NCBI RefSeq assembly: GCF_001642475.1
Contig: NW_019174003.1
Coordinates: 62,001 to 126,000, forward strand
DNA: 64,000 nt
From: Fonsecaea monophora
Taxonomy: Eukaryota > Ascomycota > Eurotiomycetes > Chaetothyriales > Herpotrichiellaceae
Direction: 5' to 3'
The notes under the pieces are model-generated. The model ran no database searches, had not been told where the DNA came from, and saw only the letters and a program-made list of their open reading frames with translations. The position numbers were made by a program, and so were the translations under genes. Shown here in pieces: positions 23,336-35,474 of this stretch. Every line of letters starts with the position of its first letter. Positions within the stretch are counted from its first letter, which is position 1.

Positions 23336-26300
23336 TATTAGAGGGGATCGTGCCGGCGCTCGGCAGTTGTCCTGGAATTCTACTAGGGTTCGACGACTGA
23401 CGAGGGGTCGATCAGAGCACGCGACATGTATTGGTAGATGCACAATCAATTCTTGCAGAGGAGCTGAAGAGACAGTCGGAAGGATAGAGAGGAGACGCAG
23501 CTGTGGCCACAAGTGATGTGAGCGTAAACGTTGATGGATTCGTCATTCGACAAGCTGATGGTGGAGGGCGAGTTGTTGATGTGAGGTTCAAGTTGACGTT
23601 GACTGCCCCTTTGGGATTTGTCGTCATTTCATTTCTTGGCAGCCGCAAGGAGCATCGCGCACATTGGAATATAAATACGCAAGTAATACTTCATCTTCAT
23701 CTCCCATGGGCAGTGGACTCCCTCGTCCATACCTCGAATGCTGTCTGCTCACTCTGTTGCGGTCTCGCTTCTCTGAAATCAAAAGGTAGATGTGTCATCG
23801 CGGTCAAACGAGTATTGTTTACCTCTCCTAAAACGCCTTGAACGAAATCACCACAATGCACTTACAATACCTCTTATGCCATCCCGTGTTACGGTCCTGA
23901 CTCTCAACCCGTGATTGTTTGGCCATGGTGAACGCATTTATTTTGATCTGGATCCCCAAATTAGCCGAGTTGCGCGACATTGATATCCATAGCCTACACT
24001 GTTGGAGGTTAGAAAATGCAACGCTAGATGCAACTTGGTGCCGTGTTATTAATCAGGTCCATACCTACGAGTACCTAGCTGAGGAGATGGATGGTCTCAA
24101 CGGGTGCGAAACCTTCGATGCGAGGTCGTTCCTCGACCTGGAGATTGATTCCCTGAGATATTGTCGGATCAAACAAGAACCTTCTCGCAAAGAGAGCGAA
24201 CGCCTTCGTCACGACAAGACTCTCGCATCGGAGAATTTCTTTTGTCGCATAGAAATTTCCCGGTGTGCCGGCTGCCTTGAAATTTAATCTCCTTCACTGC
24301 CTCATGAGAAAGAAGCAAGGTGGTCTTCCACAGCTGAGATGTCTCAAAAGAAGCATTGGCAGCCCCCAGCACACTTAGCCTCAGCCAGACATGGTGTGAT
24401 TGCCACGTGGGTTTCCCCAAGAAATCACGAATTGAGATTTGGGTGGCGCAAGACTAGGGGAAATAAATGGCATCTAGTGCAGCCTCCGGGCGGTGCCACA
24501 CCGACCACTGGATGCGGAAAGCCCGCTCAACCTCCAAATGATACCGAATACGACGCGACGCGGACTGAAAGGGGTATGATTACTCGCACCAGGACACCCA
24601 AGCCGCGTTGGAAGATACAAGGGTCAGGGGAGTCAGACAAAGTTCCCATTTTCGTCCCGCTGGAATTGGCTCTCACAAACTAATGGACATGTCGACAAAG
24701 GTCCAAAATTACATACTCGTCCGGTAGGGATCATGAATTGAGTTCCGTCAGGGCCGTTTTCACAGGGGACTCGCTCAAGGAAAAAAGCACCCGGGATCGA
24801 CGCAACAAACTTGTCAACTTTGTCGCAAGTTCGACGGAACTTTTGCGGAGAATAATTGACGACCCGAAATGTACCCTGGCGGATCGAGCCTCTTTCTCGC
24901 TTGTCCGCCGTCATCGATCCTAATTAGGCTTTTGAGGCGCCATCCTCGGAAAACCTGGTGCGCCCGGCCTGGAGTGGGAAGCTTAACGACGATCTCTCCT
25001 CCTTTCAGAAACCAATAGTGCCTTGATCGACGGGTGTTCTCCAACACTCTAACTATTGAACACAAAATAAGATGACCGATTTGAAAACATCCGGGTTGAT
25101 GCTTGTGGCAGCCAGTCCCCTTTAGGCACATTTGGTACATCCAGGCAAGTGCAGAGAGACGTCAGTTAGCTGACATGCTTGAGGGTGGAATGCCAGGGGG
25201 TCCTTATACATTCCCGGATATGCCATGTCAACCCCGACACTGTCATGGTGGGCAGGGTCTAGAGATGACCGCTTCCCACAGAATGAGAAGAAAACCAAAC
25301 AAGGATGACCTCCGCTCCGGCTTAGTACCATCATTCCTACCAGCACGAGCAACAGCACGAGGACCGGGTACGAGCTGCAATATTGAACATGTACTCGCTG
25401 GACTCAGTAGACAATAATGGGACTTGGCTGATTGGTGAAGGCCTGTCAACTTGTCTCTCAACCCAAGGGGGGGCACGCGACGGTCATTCGCCTACTACCG
25501 TGTCCAAATTATTTATGGAACCCTGCTCCAGGACCAGGAGGATATATCCCACATGGCCTAGCACATACTCATACAGAACTCGTACGAGGGTGCCCTGTCT
25601 TCCTCCTGGGAGTCCCAAACAGGGAGTTCACAAACAGCCCAGCCGGAGGATTCCCACCAAGCGAGAAACCAGCGCAGTGTGTCTCAACCAACAGGAGATT
25701 CCTCTAAGACTTCCGGGTCCATCGGTATTGATCCGAAACCCCTGGTCTGGCTGAAGCATCGTGGACATGGCATTCTGGGCCACTGCCAGTGGCCACCACT
25801 GAAGATTGGCGCAGATACCCAATCAACGGCCCAACTTGTAGCAAAGCCGACATCAAGGGCAAATACAAGCGATGAAACCCTCGAGTATCTGTGGCAGAAG
25901 CAAGACCGAGATCCGGGCAGCATTAGCCACCCGGACGCACAGGGGCCTGCAAAGCCAACATCACTTGCTTTCCAAGACGACGTCAGCTTGCCTAGGGATG
26001 TAGGTAGGACTTTTGGGGCGGCATCTGCCGGGAAGGAAAAGAGGCAGAAGTCCAGGGGCAACTCATTTCGACAACCTACGAGGGAAAAATCGAACAAAGA
26101 TCCTCTTATCGATTGCGTCTATTCCTTCGGTCTGGGGGCCCCCCTGCTACATCCTGGAAATGCAGTGGCTGAAGAAAACATGAAGAATATGACGATGGTC
26201 AGAATGAAAGACCCAACAATCATTATTGAGCCCACTATCGGGCCCCGCCTCGGATGCCTAAAAGCCAGAGCCCGATTGACGCCAAAACAACAATAAACAA

Positions 26301-28419
26301 AGAAGTGAGAAGAGGTCTCAGTAACTCCCCAACTTGTCAGTAGGATTTGTGGGACTTGGGAGCCCACCGCGGAGGTTCGTAGCTCGTCATCGGGTGGTAC
26401 AGCTGTGACTATTTCTGGCCAAAGGCAGCCCGATAGTCAACACCTTGAGATTGGCAGAACGACATCAGATCCCCGATCATGCGAACATTGCTGCTCAGTC
26501 TTCACCCCTTTGGACGCTGGTTTGAATAACCCCTGGCTGAATCGCGGCCACTGGTAGGCGAACTACTTCCTACTTCCTCGAAACAAGGCAAAAATCCTGC
26601 CACCCCAAGTCCAGCCTGGATCTCTTGGGGGGGCCAAAAGGCTTTACCCTCTCCTGTTGCATCATGGCAATGCCTGTCAATGATTCGGTCGTTTCGGCCA
26701 GAAGCCGTCTGGTCTTGTCTCTCCCCTGTTTCTCCATGTTTGCGAACCTGTCGCCAATCGACGTTGCTATCAAGGCTCCGTTCTCAACGGCCGGCCTTGC
26801 CCAATTGCTTTGCCCAATTCAGACTCTGTCCGCCCAATGGTGAGAAACCTTGAGCCCTGAACCTTTGGGGGAATTGAGGCAAAGAACGCTCTCGATTGGC
26901 AGGCCAGAGTGTTTTCTTCCGCGACTTCTGCAGAGCACAACCCAGGTCAAGGAATTTCCCATGACAATCCACTCGGACTGGGCGAAGCTTACCTGTCCAA
27001 GTATTTCTTTTTGAGTGCTTGTTACGTTGGCCACCCTTTTTGCGCCTTGCCCTGTGCGTCTCTAAACCCTCTTGGAGCAAAATCAGGCAGTGCTTACCAC
27101 CCAGGGCAAAGAGCCCAGCTGGCCTCATGTTCCCCGCCAGCCTGGGGGGCGGATTGTGGCTGGTGCCATCGCGTCGCTGGCTTGCCGAGACACCACTATC
27201 TGGTGCCACCGACCTAGACATGCACACCATGGCACCGTGGCTCTCGCGACGGGCGGCGAAACATTGTCCACACAACCCTGCGGGATTATAGAATGTCGCA
27301 ATTGACAGCGGAAGACGGGGCCAAGTGTCCGCTCCGACGCAAAAGCTAATGCAGACCTTTTTCAGCTTCTCGGCTTCCTGGATCCCTGGATCTCATGAGG
27401 AGTGGGCTTCGTATCCATACCAGGGTGGAGCTGTTAACCGGCACTATTGGGTCAGGTACTCCGTCTACTGCCTCTCAATAGAGCAGATCGCCGTCACGGT
27501 TCACGAACATGAGGAAATTTGTCTGCTGCTCAGGTTCCCGCTTTGTCTCTGGATGGCCCAGAGGCGGCTGCCCTTGCATAACAGACGAACACGTCTACGA
27601 CCGCATTGGCCCGCGTCTCTGACAATTGAGTTTGGTTCTCTGGCCCTGTCATGACTTCCGGATCATATCCACCGAATCTTGATTCTTTCCTACTTGAACT
27701 CATCGTGGACCGCGGACCACTGAGTCCAGACGTTCCTTTCTCGATTTGACGCCCAGTGATTCGCTCTGGTGCAGCTGGCGCGCTGTGCCTCTTGGATTTG
27801 CCCGAGTTTGACGACCTCCCAACTTCTGTTCAATCGTTGGAACCCTCGACATCAGGCATCTTTACTTGGAATAATTCTGTTTGGTTAATATTGGTTGGAT
27901 ATCAAATTGGGGGCCAGGAGGGAATCTGACAAAACTTGAGCAGGTAGGCAACACAACTCTGGTGGATATGTTGTGTCCAGTTTCCCCTCCAGTCCATTGG
28001 GTATTGACGCAGTACACTGACTCGGGCCCCAAGGCACTCGCGACGGACATCTAAGTAAGCGTCGGAGGTACATTCGGTACCTGGTTGAGCGAGGCAGAGT
28101 CACTTTGGAATTCGGAAACGACATCTGAGCACGGACATTTGAAGGAGAAGCGGCATTGCAGTCACCGGGGCCATCGTTCCGTCGACAAAAAGCTGTGCAA
28201 GGGAAAAGGAAAAAGGGAAAACGGGCAGTCTATGCGATCTTCGAACGAGCTCCGTGGGAAACGAACCTGATGCAGCATTCACGCCCACCTCAGTTCGCTC
28301 TTTGTCCGTCCTTCAAGAAACACCGGTCCAGCCTCGACAACTCAAGATTCACCATAGAGCACCTCACTCTGCCGAAGCCAGTCGCCGCGCCCATCTGGGC
28401 ATCTCTCCCCACCCCTCCC
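23336..28419. other. 5-kb gene-poor region upstream of a Zn2Cys6 regulator
   Basis: Many short frames lie on both strands. The longest (25679-26296 plus; 26784-27275 minus; 23919-24287 plus) have no recognisable motif, no matching splice structure and Pro/Arg/Ser-skewed composition typical of non-coding DNA. I see no tRNA-like cloverleaf, no terminal repeats and no transposase motif. The simplest reading is a very long promoter/leader of the downstream regulator; decayed transposon sequence is possible. Confidence 0.4.
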
Positions 28420-29659
28420 ATGTCCGGTTCTCCTCCACCGGAACCTCCTGCTGAACCTGCCCAGATAGCTGGTCGAAGAAGAAAGCGATCTCGATCCTAC
28501 TCTCCTCCAACTACAACATCAACAGTCGCCACGACGGCCGCAGCAGTTGCTCCCCCTGTAGCGCCGTTGGACGTCGCTGTCCCTCGGCCAAGTGCGGTAT
28601 CAAGAGGTGGGGAGACCATTACCGAACTCGCCGTGCAACCAGGGCCGTATGCGCTGAACTATCCGCTACCCCCTGCTCCGTATCAATCTGCGTCGAGTTT
28701 ACCACCGACATCCTTTGGCGGACCTTCCCCACGGTTGGCACTGAGTCCTGCTTCACCACGCGCTACTCGAAAACCTAAGGCGCACGTCGCATCGGCTTGC
28801 GTGAATTGCAAGAAGAAGCATCTGCGGTGTGACAGCAGTCGTCCATGTCGGAGATGTGTACAGAGCGGTAAAGAGGTGCGCGGATCGTGGAATTTCCCTG
28901 TCTGTTGAACCGAGCTGATGACTATTTCTCTAGGACTCCTGCAAAGATGTCGAGCACAAGAAGAGAGGCCGGCCACCGTTGAAACCAGACGACGCTTCTT
29001 CAAGACGGCAGTATGAGGCAACACTGACTCCTTTGTCCGGGCGTCTAGGGGAAGCCCCGAGGAGATACGGGGATCCGTCAATGTATGCCGCAGCACCAGG
29101 ATATCAGCCTCTTAGACCGTATAATGCACCAACACCTCGATTGGGGCAGCCGAGATCACCAGCCTTCACTTTACACGGCCCGGCATCGATATCACCGAGT
29201 CTGGCAATGGCAGAAGGGACATTTGTGCCTGCCTCGTCGAGACAATATCATGGCAGCATGGCTCCAATGCCAGGACAGGTCTCCTCGTCCTACAGCCCTT
29301 CTCAACCAGAATCGGCCTTCCGAACGCTAGGGTATGCCAGTAGCTACAACTACCCGTCCCAGCAACCGCAAGTGGGACCTCATGGATATTACCCTTCGAA
29401 CCCTATCTTTCCACGCCCTTCATCATCCTTGTCCTCCGAACAGCTGCCCCCCATGAGCACATCCTCCGGTCTTCAGCTACCACCGATCCTCCCAGCACCT
29501 CAAGGTCCAATCGACCCAGCGATTGTGCAGCAGCTTCCGCAACAAACTCTGCCGAACCCACGAGGACAGCAGGGAAACAGAAGTGAAGGAACACAAGAGC
29601 CAGATCCAAAAAGACCGAAGATGGACATCCAGGGCATCCTGGGTCCACGAAATGAATGA
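28420..29659 (+). CDS. Zn2Cys6 binuclear-cluster transcription regulator
   Basis: Two exons (28420-28875, 28934-29659), 393 residues. The zinc cluster reads Cys127-x2-Cys130-x6-Cys137-x5-Cys143-x2-Cys146-x8-Cys155. The 58-nt intron falls between the fifth and sixth cysteines, so splicing is essential. It is followed by a basic linker ending KKRGRPPLK. A Pro/Ser-rich N-terminus and a Tyr/Pro/Ser/Gln-rich C-terminus flank the cluster. No fungal-specific middle homology domain is visible, so it is short for this class. The frame stays open upstream to 28156 with other ATGs (28156, 28270), so the start is uncertain. Target genes unknown. Confidence 0.85.
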
Positions 29660-30920
29660 TTCGGACGGCCCCCCTCACGTGTATGACGGGACCGGGACAC
29701 GCACAAGAATCACCATCGCAATGATCGCGCATATCATACGAGGCCCTTTTCCTTTGTCGAATGAAGCAACGAGCACCTGGGTGGGTAAAGCTGGAGCATA
29801 TTCTTCTGTTTTTTCTCTCAATTTTCAAATTTCTTGTACAACTATTCTTAATCGGGTACAAAAGATGCTCCGTGCAGGACACGGGAACGGATTTGTACCT
29901 TTTTTAACGGACGCAAAGAGAATGAGCAACGGCAGAAGAAAAACCCTACGTGCCTCTTTTCGGAAAAAAAGAGGGATAATTCCAACGAGACAAACCAAGT
30001 TGGGCGGCGTCCAAAGTCGATTTTTTTCGACCCCCCGGAACGCAACGAATCTCATATCGATGCTTTTTCGATACCCGATCTATACACAAATTGGTCAACA
30101 GTACAAGATAGAATCTACATGAAATCGGTCAGCATCGCGAGGCCAGCCCGCGTAGTGTGCCATGAAGCCCAGTTGACGGGGGCCTTTGTCACAATACGAT
30201 ATCCCGGATGCAACGAGCAAAGATCCACGAGCTTTTTTTTCCCTTTGTGGCAGGATTGTTATTTGTACATAGCCTCACAAGAAGACATTCGCAAACATGG
30301 CACCATCGCCAGACCGATCCACCTCGAGTAAATGGCAAGGGAGAAGTCGGTCAAACCACCCATGTCAGGAGACGGTCTGCTACGACAGACCGTTACCCTG
30401 AACGAGATCTCGGCCTCTCTGTCGATTGACGGATCTATTATGGCGAAAAGAACCCGATAATGATGATAAACAGGGCATTTAGCGACTCGGGAACATGGCA
30501 CGGCATGTGCCATCCCTGGGAACGCAGAGAACATTGGTTGGGGGGCCTTTTTGTCGATTGAATGAAATACGATTGTAACGGCCTCTTTTAATTGGGACGA
30601 ACAATGATGGGAATGGGCAACGGGGCTTAATCCGCTCGCTGGCGGGCACATAAAGAAAGCAGAAACAGATTTAATTTTCCATTTTGAAAAACCATAAAGG
30701 TTGCGTAACGGGATTTTTTCTTTTTTTTCATATTCGTTGTGATAATGGATGGGTAGAACATTGATCATCCGGCTTTGCTTCAAATTTTATTAGGTGCTAG
30801 GTATAGGAAACGACCATGGAATCGAAAGATACAGCATACATAGCACGGCACACAAGATATATGTATGTACACGCACACATATGGGTACTCGGTGTGAGCT
30901 CTCTGTCCTCCGCTTTCCTA
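29660..30920. other. Convergent intergenic region between the Zn2Cys6 regulator and dbp4
   Basis: About 1.26 kb of 3' flanks with several T- and A-rich tracts (for example near 30020 and 30710-30730). No conserved coding frame seen. Confidence 0.5.
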
Positions 30921-33485
30921 CTACCCAGTAGTCGCGAGAAGACCAGTGGCCAAAGCCTCGAGATCCTCCAGCGTCTGTGGTTGCTGCTGCTGCTGCGCGG
31001 TGGTGCCGCGCTTGTTTTTCTTTGGGCGTTTTGTCTTCTTCTTCTCCCGATTATGGTGCTCATCGTCGTTGTCGGACGCGGACGGCGAGTCTTGGAACCA
31101 TTTCCTCTGACGTTTCGGTTCAGGTTCAGGTTCGGCAGAGGAGTCGAGTCGAAGAGGTCCATCGTCTTCTGCGTCGACATCGAGATCACCCTCGTACGGA
31201 ACGAGTTGGACACCGTCTCCCTCGACATCTCCGTCCCTAGTAGACTCCATGCGCTGCTGTTGCTGCTGCTGTCTCTCTCTCTCCTTCCGTTTCTCCTTCT
31301 TCTCGCGCCTCTTGCCCTTCGCGATCTCCTTGTCGACTGCATCCGCCTCCCTCGCCCTCTCGGCCTCGCGCTCCAAGAACGCTCGTCTCTCCTCCTCGGC
31401 CGCCGTGAACTCGCTTTCGTCGCGGTACGCTTTCTTGTCCTTGGGCGTGTCGCTGTCCGAGTCGAACGTGAGGTGCGCCCCCCTGCCGCGGTACTTGAGG
31501 AGCTTCTTCTTCGAGGCGAGCAGCTTCTCGCGCCGGTGCGAGTCGATTTTGAGGGCCGGAGCGTCTGGGTTGGTGGAGAGTTTGATGGTTTTTAATTCGA
31601 GGGAAGCTCTGGAGTCTGAGTTTCCTTTCGCTGAGGAAGAGTCGCTGTCGCTATCCTGGTCGAGATCTGAGTCGCCAGCAACGAAGCGGCGTTTCACCGA
31701 GAGAAAATCGTCCACCTCGTCACTGGGAGCGGCCTTGTTTTCTGCCTTTATTCTTTCTCCATCGTCGTCGCTGCCGTTGTCATCCTCGTCGTCTTCAATC
31801 AGCTTCGTGTAATGCTCCGCCAAGACGTCCTGGTTGCGCCGCTCGAACATCCGGTCGTACTTCGTCCTGACACCCCCGTTCCTTTTTTGTTTCGACCGCG
31901 CCTCGCCTTCAGCATCACTATCTTCGCTACTCGACTCCAGGGCAGCCAGGAGTTGTCTCGGGGCATTCTTCTTGGCCTTTGCATCCTCTCCCTTGACGAA
32001 TTTGACGCGAGGTGCGCCGGGAAGGCCCAGGCTCGCCGCAAAGGCTTCCAAGTCGAGCTTTTTCAGGTTGAATGTCTCCTTATCCTTCTGGACATGGACA
32101 CTGCGCACGTAGCTGATGAAGGCTTTCTGTCCCAAGTACTTCAGTTCGGGATCCTTGAAACACATATTCTGTAACTGGTTCCGGATGGTTTGTTGCATTT
32201 TCTTTTGCCGCACATTGATCTTCTCCAAGCTAACTTTCTTTTTTGCTAGCGCATTCAGCATACCGTCTTCTTCGCTCGGGTCAAGGAATAAAACAGCCCG
32301 GCCATCGTGCTCAAACCTTGCCGTTCGCCCGACTCGGTGAATATAAGTGTCAGCGTCTTCCGGACAGTCGACCTGGACAACCCAGTCAACAGCAGGAAAG
32401 TCCAATCCGCGGGCAGCCACGTCTGTTGAGAACAAGCACACATATTTACTGTTTGAGTATTTCGTGGTGATCTCAACCCGCGCCGTCTGTTTTTGCCGCC
32501 CATGCAGGTGAAGCAAGGGAATACCAGGCTGAAGGTGCCGGAATGCCTCGTACACAAAACGAACCTGCTTGCCGCTGCTCAGGAAGACCAGAATCTTCTT
32601 TTTGACGTTTGCACGAATGAAGGACCACAAGGTATCGAGCTTATCTGCCAGCGGAGTGACGACATAGTTCTGTTGTAGAGACGTAGGCGTGGCGCTATCG
32701 GCGGCTTCGTGGACGGAGACAAATTCGGGGTCTTTCAGATTCAGTCTAGCAAGATCAGAGACCTTCTTAGTCTGGGTAGCGCTGAACATGAGAGTTTGCC
32801 TGTCCCGTGGAAGATGCTCGAGGAGAGCGTCGATGGTCTGCTTGAACCCCATGTCCATGATTCTGTCCGCCTCGTCCAATACCAGCATCTGTAAATTTCC
32901 AATGTCCAATTCCGCTGTCTGATCCATGTGCTGTAGCATTCTCCCAGGCGTGGCCACCAGAATGTTCATACGTCCCAGTCGTTCTCTCTCCTCCTGTAGA
33001 CTTTTGCCCCCGATCACCAAACCAGCAGAGAAAGTGTGGTTGCGGCCAACTTTCCGCAGCACCTCGAAGATCTGAATGGCTAATTCTCGGGTGGGAGAGA
33101 GTATCAGCGCCCCCAGGCCATCGTATTCGGTCCATCTTTTGCGGTACAAGTTCTCTAGGACAGGTACCAGAAATGCCAGTGTCTTCCCTGAGCCCGTTTT
33201 TGCTGCGCCCAAGATATCCGCACCCTGCAATGCCAGCGGGATGGTCCTGCTCTGGATGGTCGTCAAGATTTTGAAGTGAGAAGCTGCGAGACCGTCTTGA
33301 GTCGCTTGACATAGTGGGAGGTCGACAAAGTTCTCTGGCGGAGGCGCAGATTTTGGATCGAAGTTGGCTACCCGTTGAGCGAGGGCCTCGAGATCTTCCT
33401 CTTCTCGTTTCCGTTTGAGTGCCCTAGGCCTCTGAAAATCTTTCCTCGGGCCCTTTGTCCCCCTCCGATACCCCTGGGACCCCAT
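30921..33485 (-). CDS. dbp4: Dbp4 (Hca4), DEAD-box ATP-dependent RNA helicase
   Basis: Nucleolar helicase of early 18S rRNA processing (releases U14/U3 snoRNAs in yeast; DDX10 in animals). Single exon, 854 residues. Motifs in order: Q motif (TTIQSRTIP), motif I AAKTGSGKT, Ia PTRELA, Ib TPGR, II DEAD, III SAT, V ARGLDFP, VI HRVGRTAR. The family's C-terminal block follows (DLEAFAASLGLPGAPRVKF). A 300-residue acidic/basic tail with Ser/Asp runs and glutamine runs is typical. Start MGSQGYRRGTKGPRK is the family N-terminus. Confidence 0.96.
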   Translation of the reverse strand: MGSQGYRRGTKGPRKDFQRPRALKRKREEEDLEALAQRVANFDPKSAPPPENFVDLPLCQATQDGLAASHFKILTTIQSRTIPLALQGADILGAAKTGSGKTLAFLVPVLENLYRKRWTEYDGLGALILSPTRELAIQIFEVLRKVGRNHTFSAGLVIGGKSLQEERERLGRMNILVATPGRMLQHMDQTAELDIGNLQMLVLDEADRIMDMGFKQTIDALLEHLPRDRQTLMFSATQTKKVSDLARLNLKDPEFVSVHEAADSATPTSLQQNYVVTPLADKLDTLWSFIRANVKKKILVFLSSGKQVRFVYEAFRHLQPGIPLLHLHGRQKQTARVEITTKYSNSKYVCLFSTDVAARGLDFPAVDWVVQVDCPEDADTYIHRVGRTARFEHDGRAVLFLDPSEEDGMLNALAKKKVSLEKINVRQKKMQQTIRNQLQNMCFKDPELKYLGQKAFISYVRSVHVQKDKETFNLKKLDLEAFAASLGLPGAPRVKFVKGEDAKAKKNAPRQLLAALESSSEDSDAEGEARSKQKRNGGVRTKYDRMFERRNQDVLAEHYTKLIEDDEDDNGSDDDGERIKAENKAAPSDEVDDFLSVKRRFVAGDSDLDQDSDSDSSSAKGNSDSRASLELKTIKLSTNPDAPALKIDSHRREKLLASKKKLLKYRGRGAHLTFDSDSDTPKDKKAYRDESEFTAAEEERRAFLEREAERAREADAVDKEIAKGKRREKKEKRKERERQQQQQQRMESTRDGDVEGDGVQLVPYEGDLDVDAEDDGPLRLDSSAEPEPEPKRQRKWFQDSPSASDNDDEHHNREKKKTKRPKKNKRGTTAQQQQQPQTLEDLEALATGLLATTG

Positions 33486-33876
33486 CGCAGCAATGTGAAA
33501 ACTTTGGCTGGGACAATTGACGAATGGATTTCTGCCAGGACTGGCTGCGGCTCAAATTGTTTTGTGGTCACATGATGAGATGTGTTATCGATAAACGGGA
33601 GAACTTCGGCAACCCTTGTCGGAACAGCTTCCTTATCAAGCAGAGCGGAGGAGAGTCTGGTGGCCGCCTTGTCCTGTTGTATTGCTGTCTCTGCGCCATT
33701 GTCGCACCTTGTTCCCAACGAAGTAATTACCACTGTAACTGCGCCTGATCAGCATTCCGTGCCTTGGGCAAAATTTCTTCCCCCTCTCATAAAGTCGCTC
33801 GCTTTTGACACATACATTGTCACCAAGAGGTGAAGATCCTGACAGTCATCGGTAAGCTATATACTATCAGCCCGCC
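33486..33876. promoter_or_regulatory. Divergent promoter region of dbp4 and the J-protein gene
   Basis: A 391-bp space between two divergent start codons. No specific box recognised. Confidence 0.45.
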
Positions 33877-34617
33877 ATGGCTAATGATGAGTCCGATGCT
33901 CTCGATGTACTTGAGAAAGAAGCGAAGGAATATGACAAGGTGTGTGTCCTTGACCTACGTAAGGAATATTTGGCTGACATCGGTTACAGGACGCAGAGAT
34001 CGATCGTATCCTCAATGCCTTTAGACTCGATGCGTAAGTTTTGTGCCACTCCTGGTCCGCTTGTCAGCCGTTGACCCATTCGCAGCTACGCAGTACTAGA
34101 CCTCCAACCCGGAGTACCTGAATCAGACATCAAGGTCGTTTATCGCAAGAAGTCTTTACTAATTCACCCGGACAAGACCAAAAATCCTTCGGCCCCGGAA
34201 GCCTTTGACCGGCTCAAGAAAGCACAAACTGCATTACTGGATGAGAAGCAACGTCAGCACCTTGATGAATGCATCGCAGATGCAAGACAACTGTTGATCA
34301 GACAGCACAAGTACACTGTGGACTCTGAGGAGCTAAAAACAGAGGAATTCAAGCAGGAATGGCGAAAAAAGACGGTCGAAGTACTGGTAGAAGCAGAGGC
34401 TCGGAGGCGGCGACAGATGAAGGCGAGAATGCAAGAAGAGGGTCGTGAGAAGGCGAAAGAGGACGCGCAGTTGGAGGAGAGAAAGCGAAAGCGTGACCAT
34501 GAGAAAGATTGGGAGGAAACCAGAGAGCAGCGAATAGGGAGTTGGCGCGATTTCCAAAAGGGCGCCAAAAAGGGCGAGGAGGGCAAGAAGAAAAAGAAGA
34601 TGAAGGTCCTGGGCTGA
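33877..34617 (+). CDS. spf31: Spf31/DNAJC8-type J-domain protein
   Basis: Small J-protein of the spliceosome-associated DNAJC8 group, expected to work with Hsp70 in the nucleus. Three exons (33877-33939, 33990-34033, 34086-34617) with 50- and 52-nt introns, 212 residues. The J domain starts near residue 36 (AYAVLDLQPG) and has the essential HPD at 63-65 in LLIHPDKTKNPSA. The remainder is a long, highly charged helix rich in Arg, Lys and Glu, ending in a KKKKK cluster that may be a nuclear signal. Length and layout match Spf31. Start lies in CCGCCATGG. Confidence 0.88.
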
Positions 34618-35474
34618 TGGCTTTGCTCGATGGAGACAGGTTTGTTTATCGGCATGAACATAACGAGGCGGCGGACCTTGGATGTACCACGATTACTGGC
34701 GCATGATGGAAGGGTACGGGGAATTGGCGATATTTGCAATCGTGAGAGGCGGAATGAGCATGCCATGCCATGCTCGGAATATGAACATTTTAGTCTGGGA
34801 AGTGTAAGGATGAACGACCTTCCTGACAACCGTACAGTTTCATCTGCTACCAATCGTCAGCCGCAACATTGACAAAACAGTGGGTTAAATACAGTTCAAC
34901 AGTCTCCAAGCACACAGAGTGCCGACTACGAATTCATCCCAAGTGTTGAAAAGCGTGGATGAAGTTGCTGATGTCTTGAACGACATTATTGGTAGGATAT
35001 GAACTTGCCTCGGCGCAGAGAATAGATGGTGGGGCTAAGATCCGAGACGGATCAATGGAAACAAGTCATGGTGGTGAATAGAGGTGGTGACAGAGTCTAT
35101 TCTACCGGCTTCGGTCAACGACGGGGACGCAGCCTCCCGGCAGCAGTTCGTGTCAGCCTTGGGAACTCGTAACTCGGCAAGGATCATATGAGTACAAACT
35201 CTACTTCGTAAATACCCGTGGCACCCTTGGGAAATACTTTCAGGGTTCAAAGGCCACAGACCGGGCCAGAGAAAGCCTCGTACGTATCAAAGCCCCGGGG
35301 ATTCCCCCACACCATCCATTTTCTCCGATTTCTAGATTTCTTTCGGCTTCTCAAACTTCGAGGCAAAACTCGGTCCCTCTCTCTCTCTCCCTCTCGCTCT
35401 ACTCGTACACTGGACTGTCTCTTTCTTTCGCCGGTCTCTTACCACGTCGTCCTCCTATACATGTCGTCGCCATT
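34618..35474. other. Intergenic region upstream of fad1
   Basis: About 860 bp between two plus-strand genes. It ends in a pyrimidine-rich (CT) stretch at about 35370-35420, common before fungal start codons. No other gene seen. Confidence 0.45.

Noticed and set aside
25679..26296. 205-codon plus-strand frame in the 23-28 kb gap
   Set aside because: Composition is unremarkable, the opposite strand is equally open, and no motif or splice structure supports it.
30816..31595. 259-codon plus-strand frame antisense to dbp4
   Set aside because: It mirrors the charged repeat-rich tail of dbp4; the Leu/Arg runs are antisense artefacts of Glu/Lys/Gln codons.
34254..34853. 199-codon minus-strand frame over the J-protein gene
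   Set aside because: Antisense shadow of the charged helix of Spf31, giving Ser/Phe/Leu runs.
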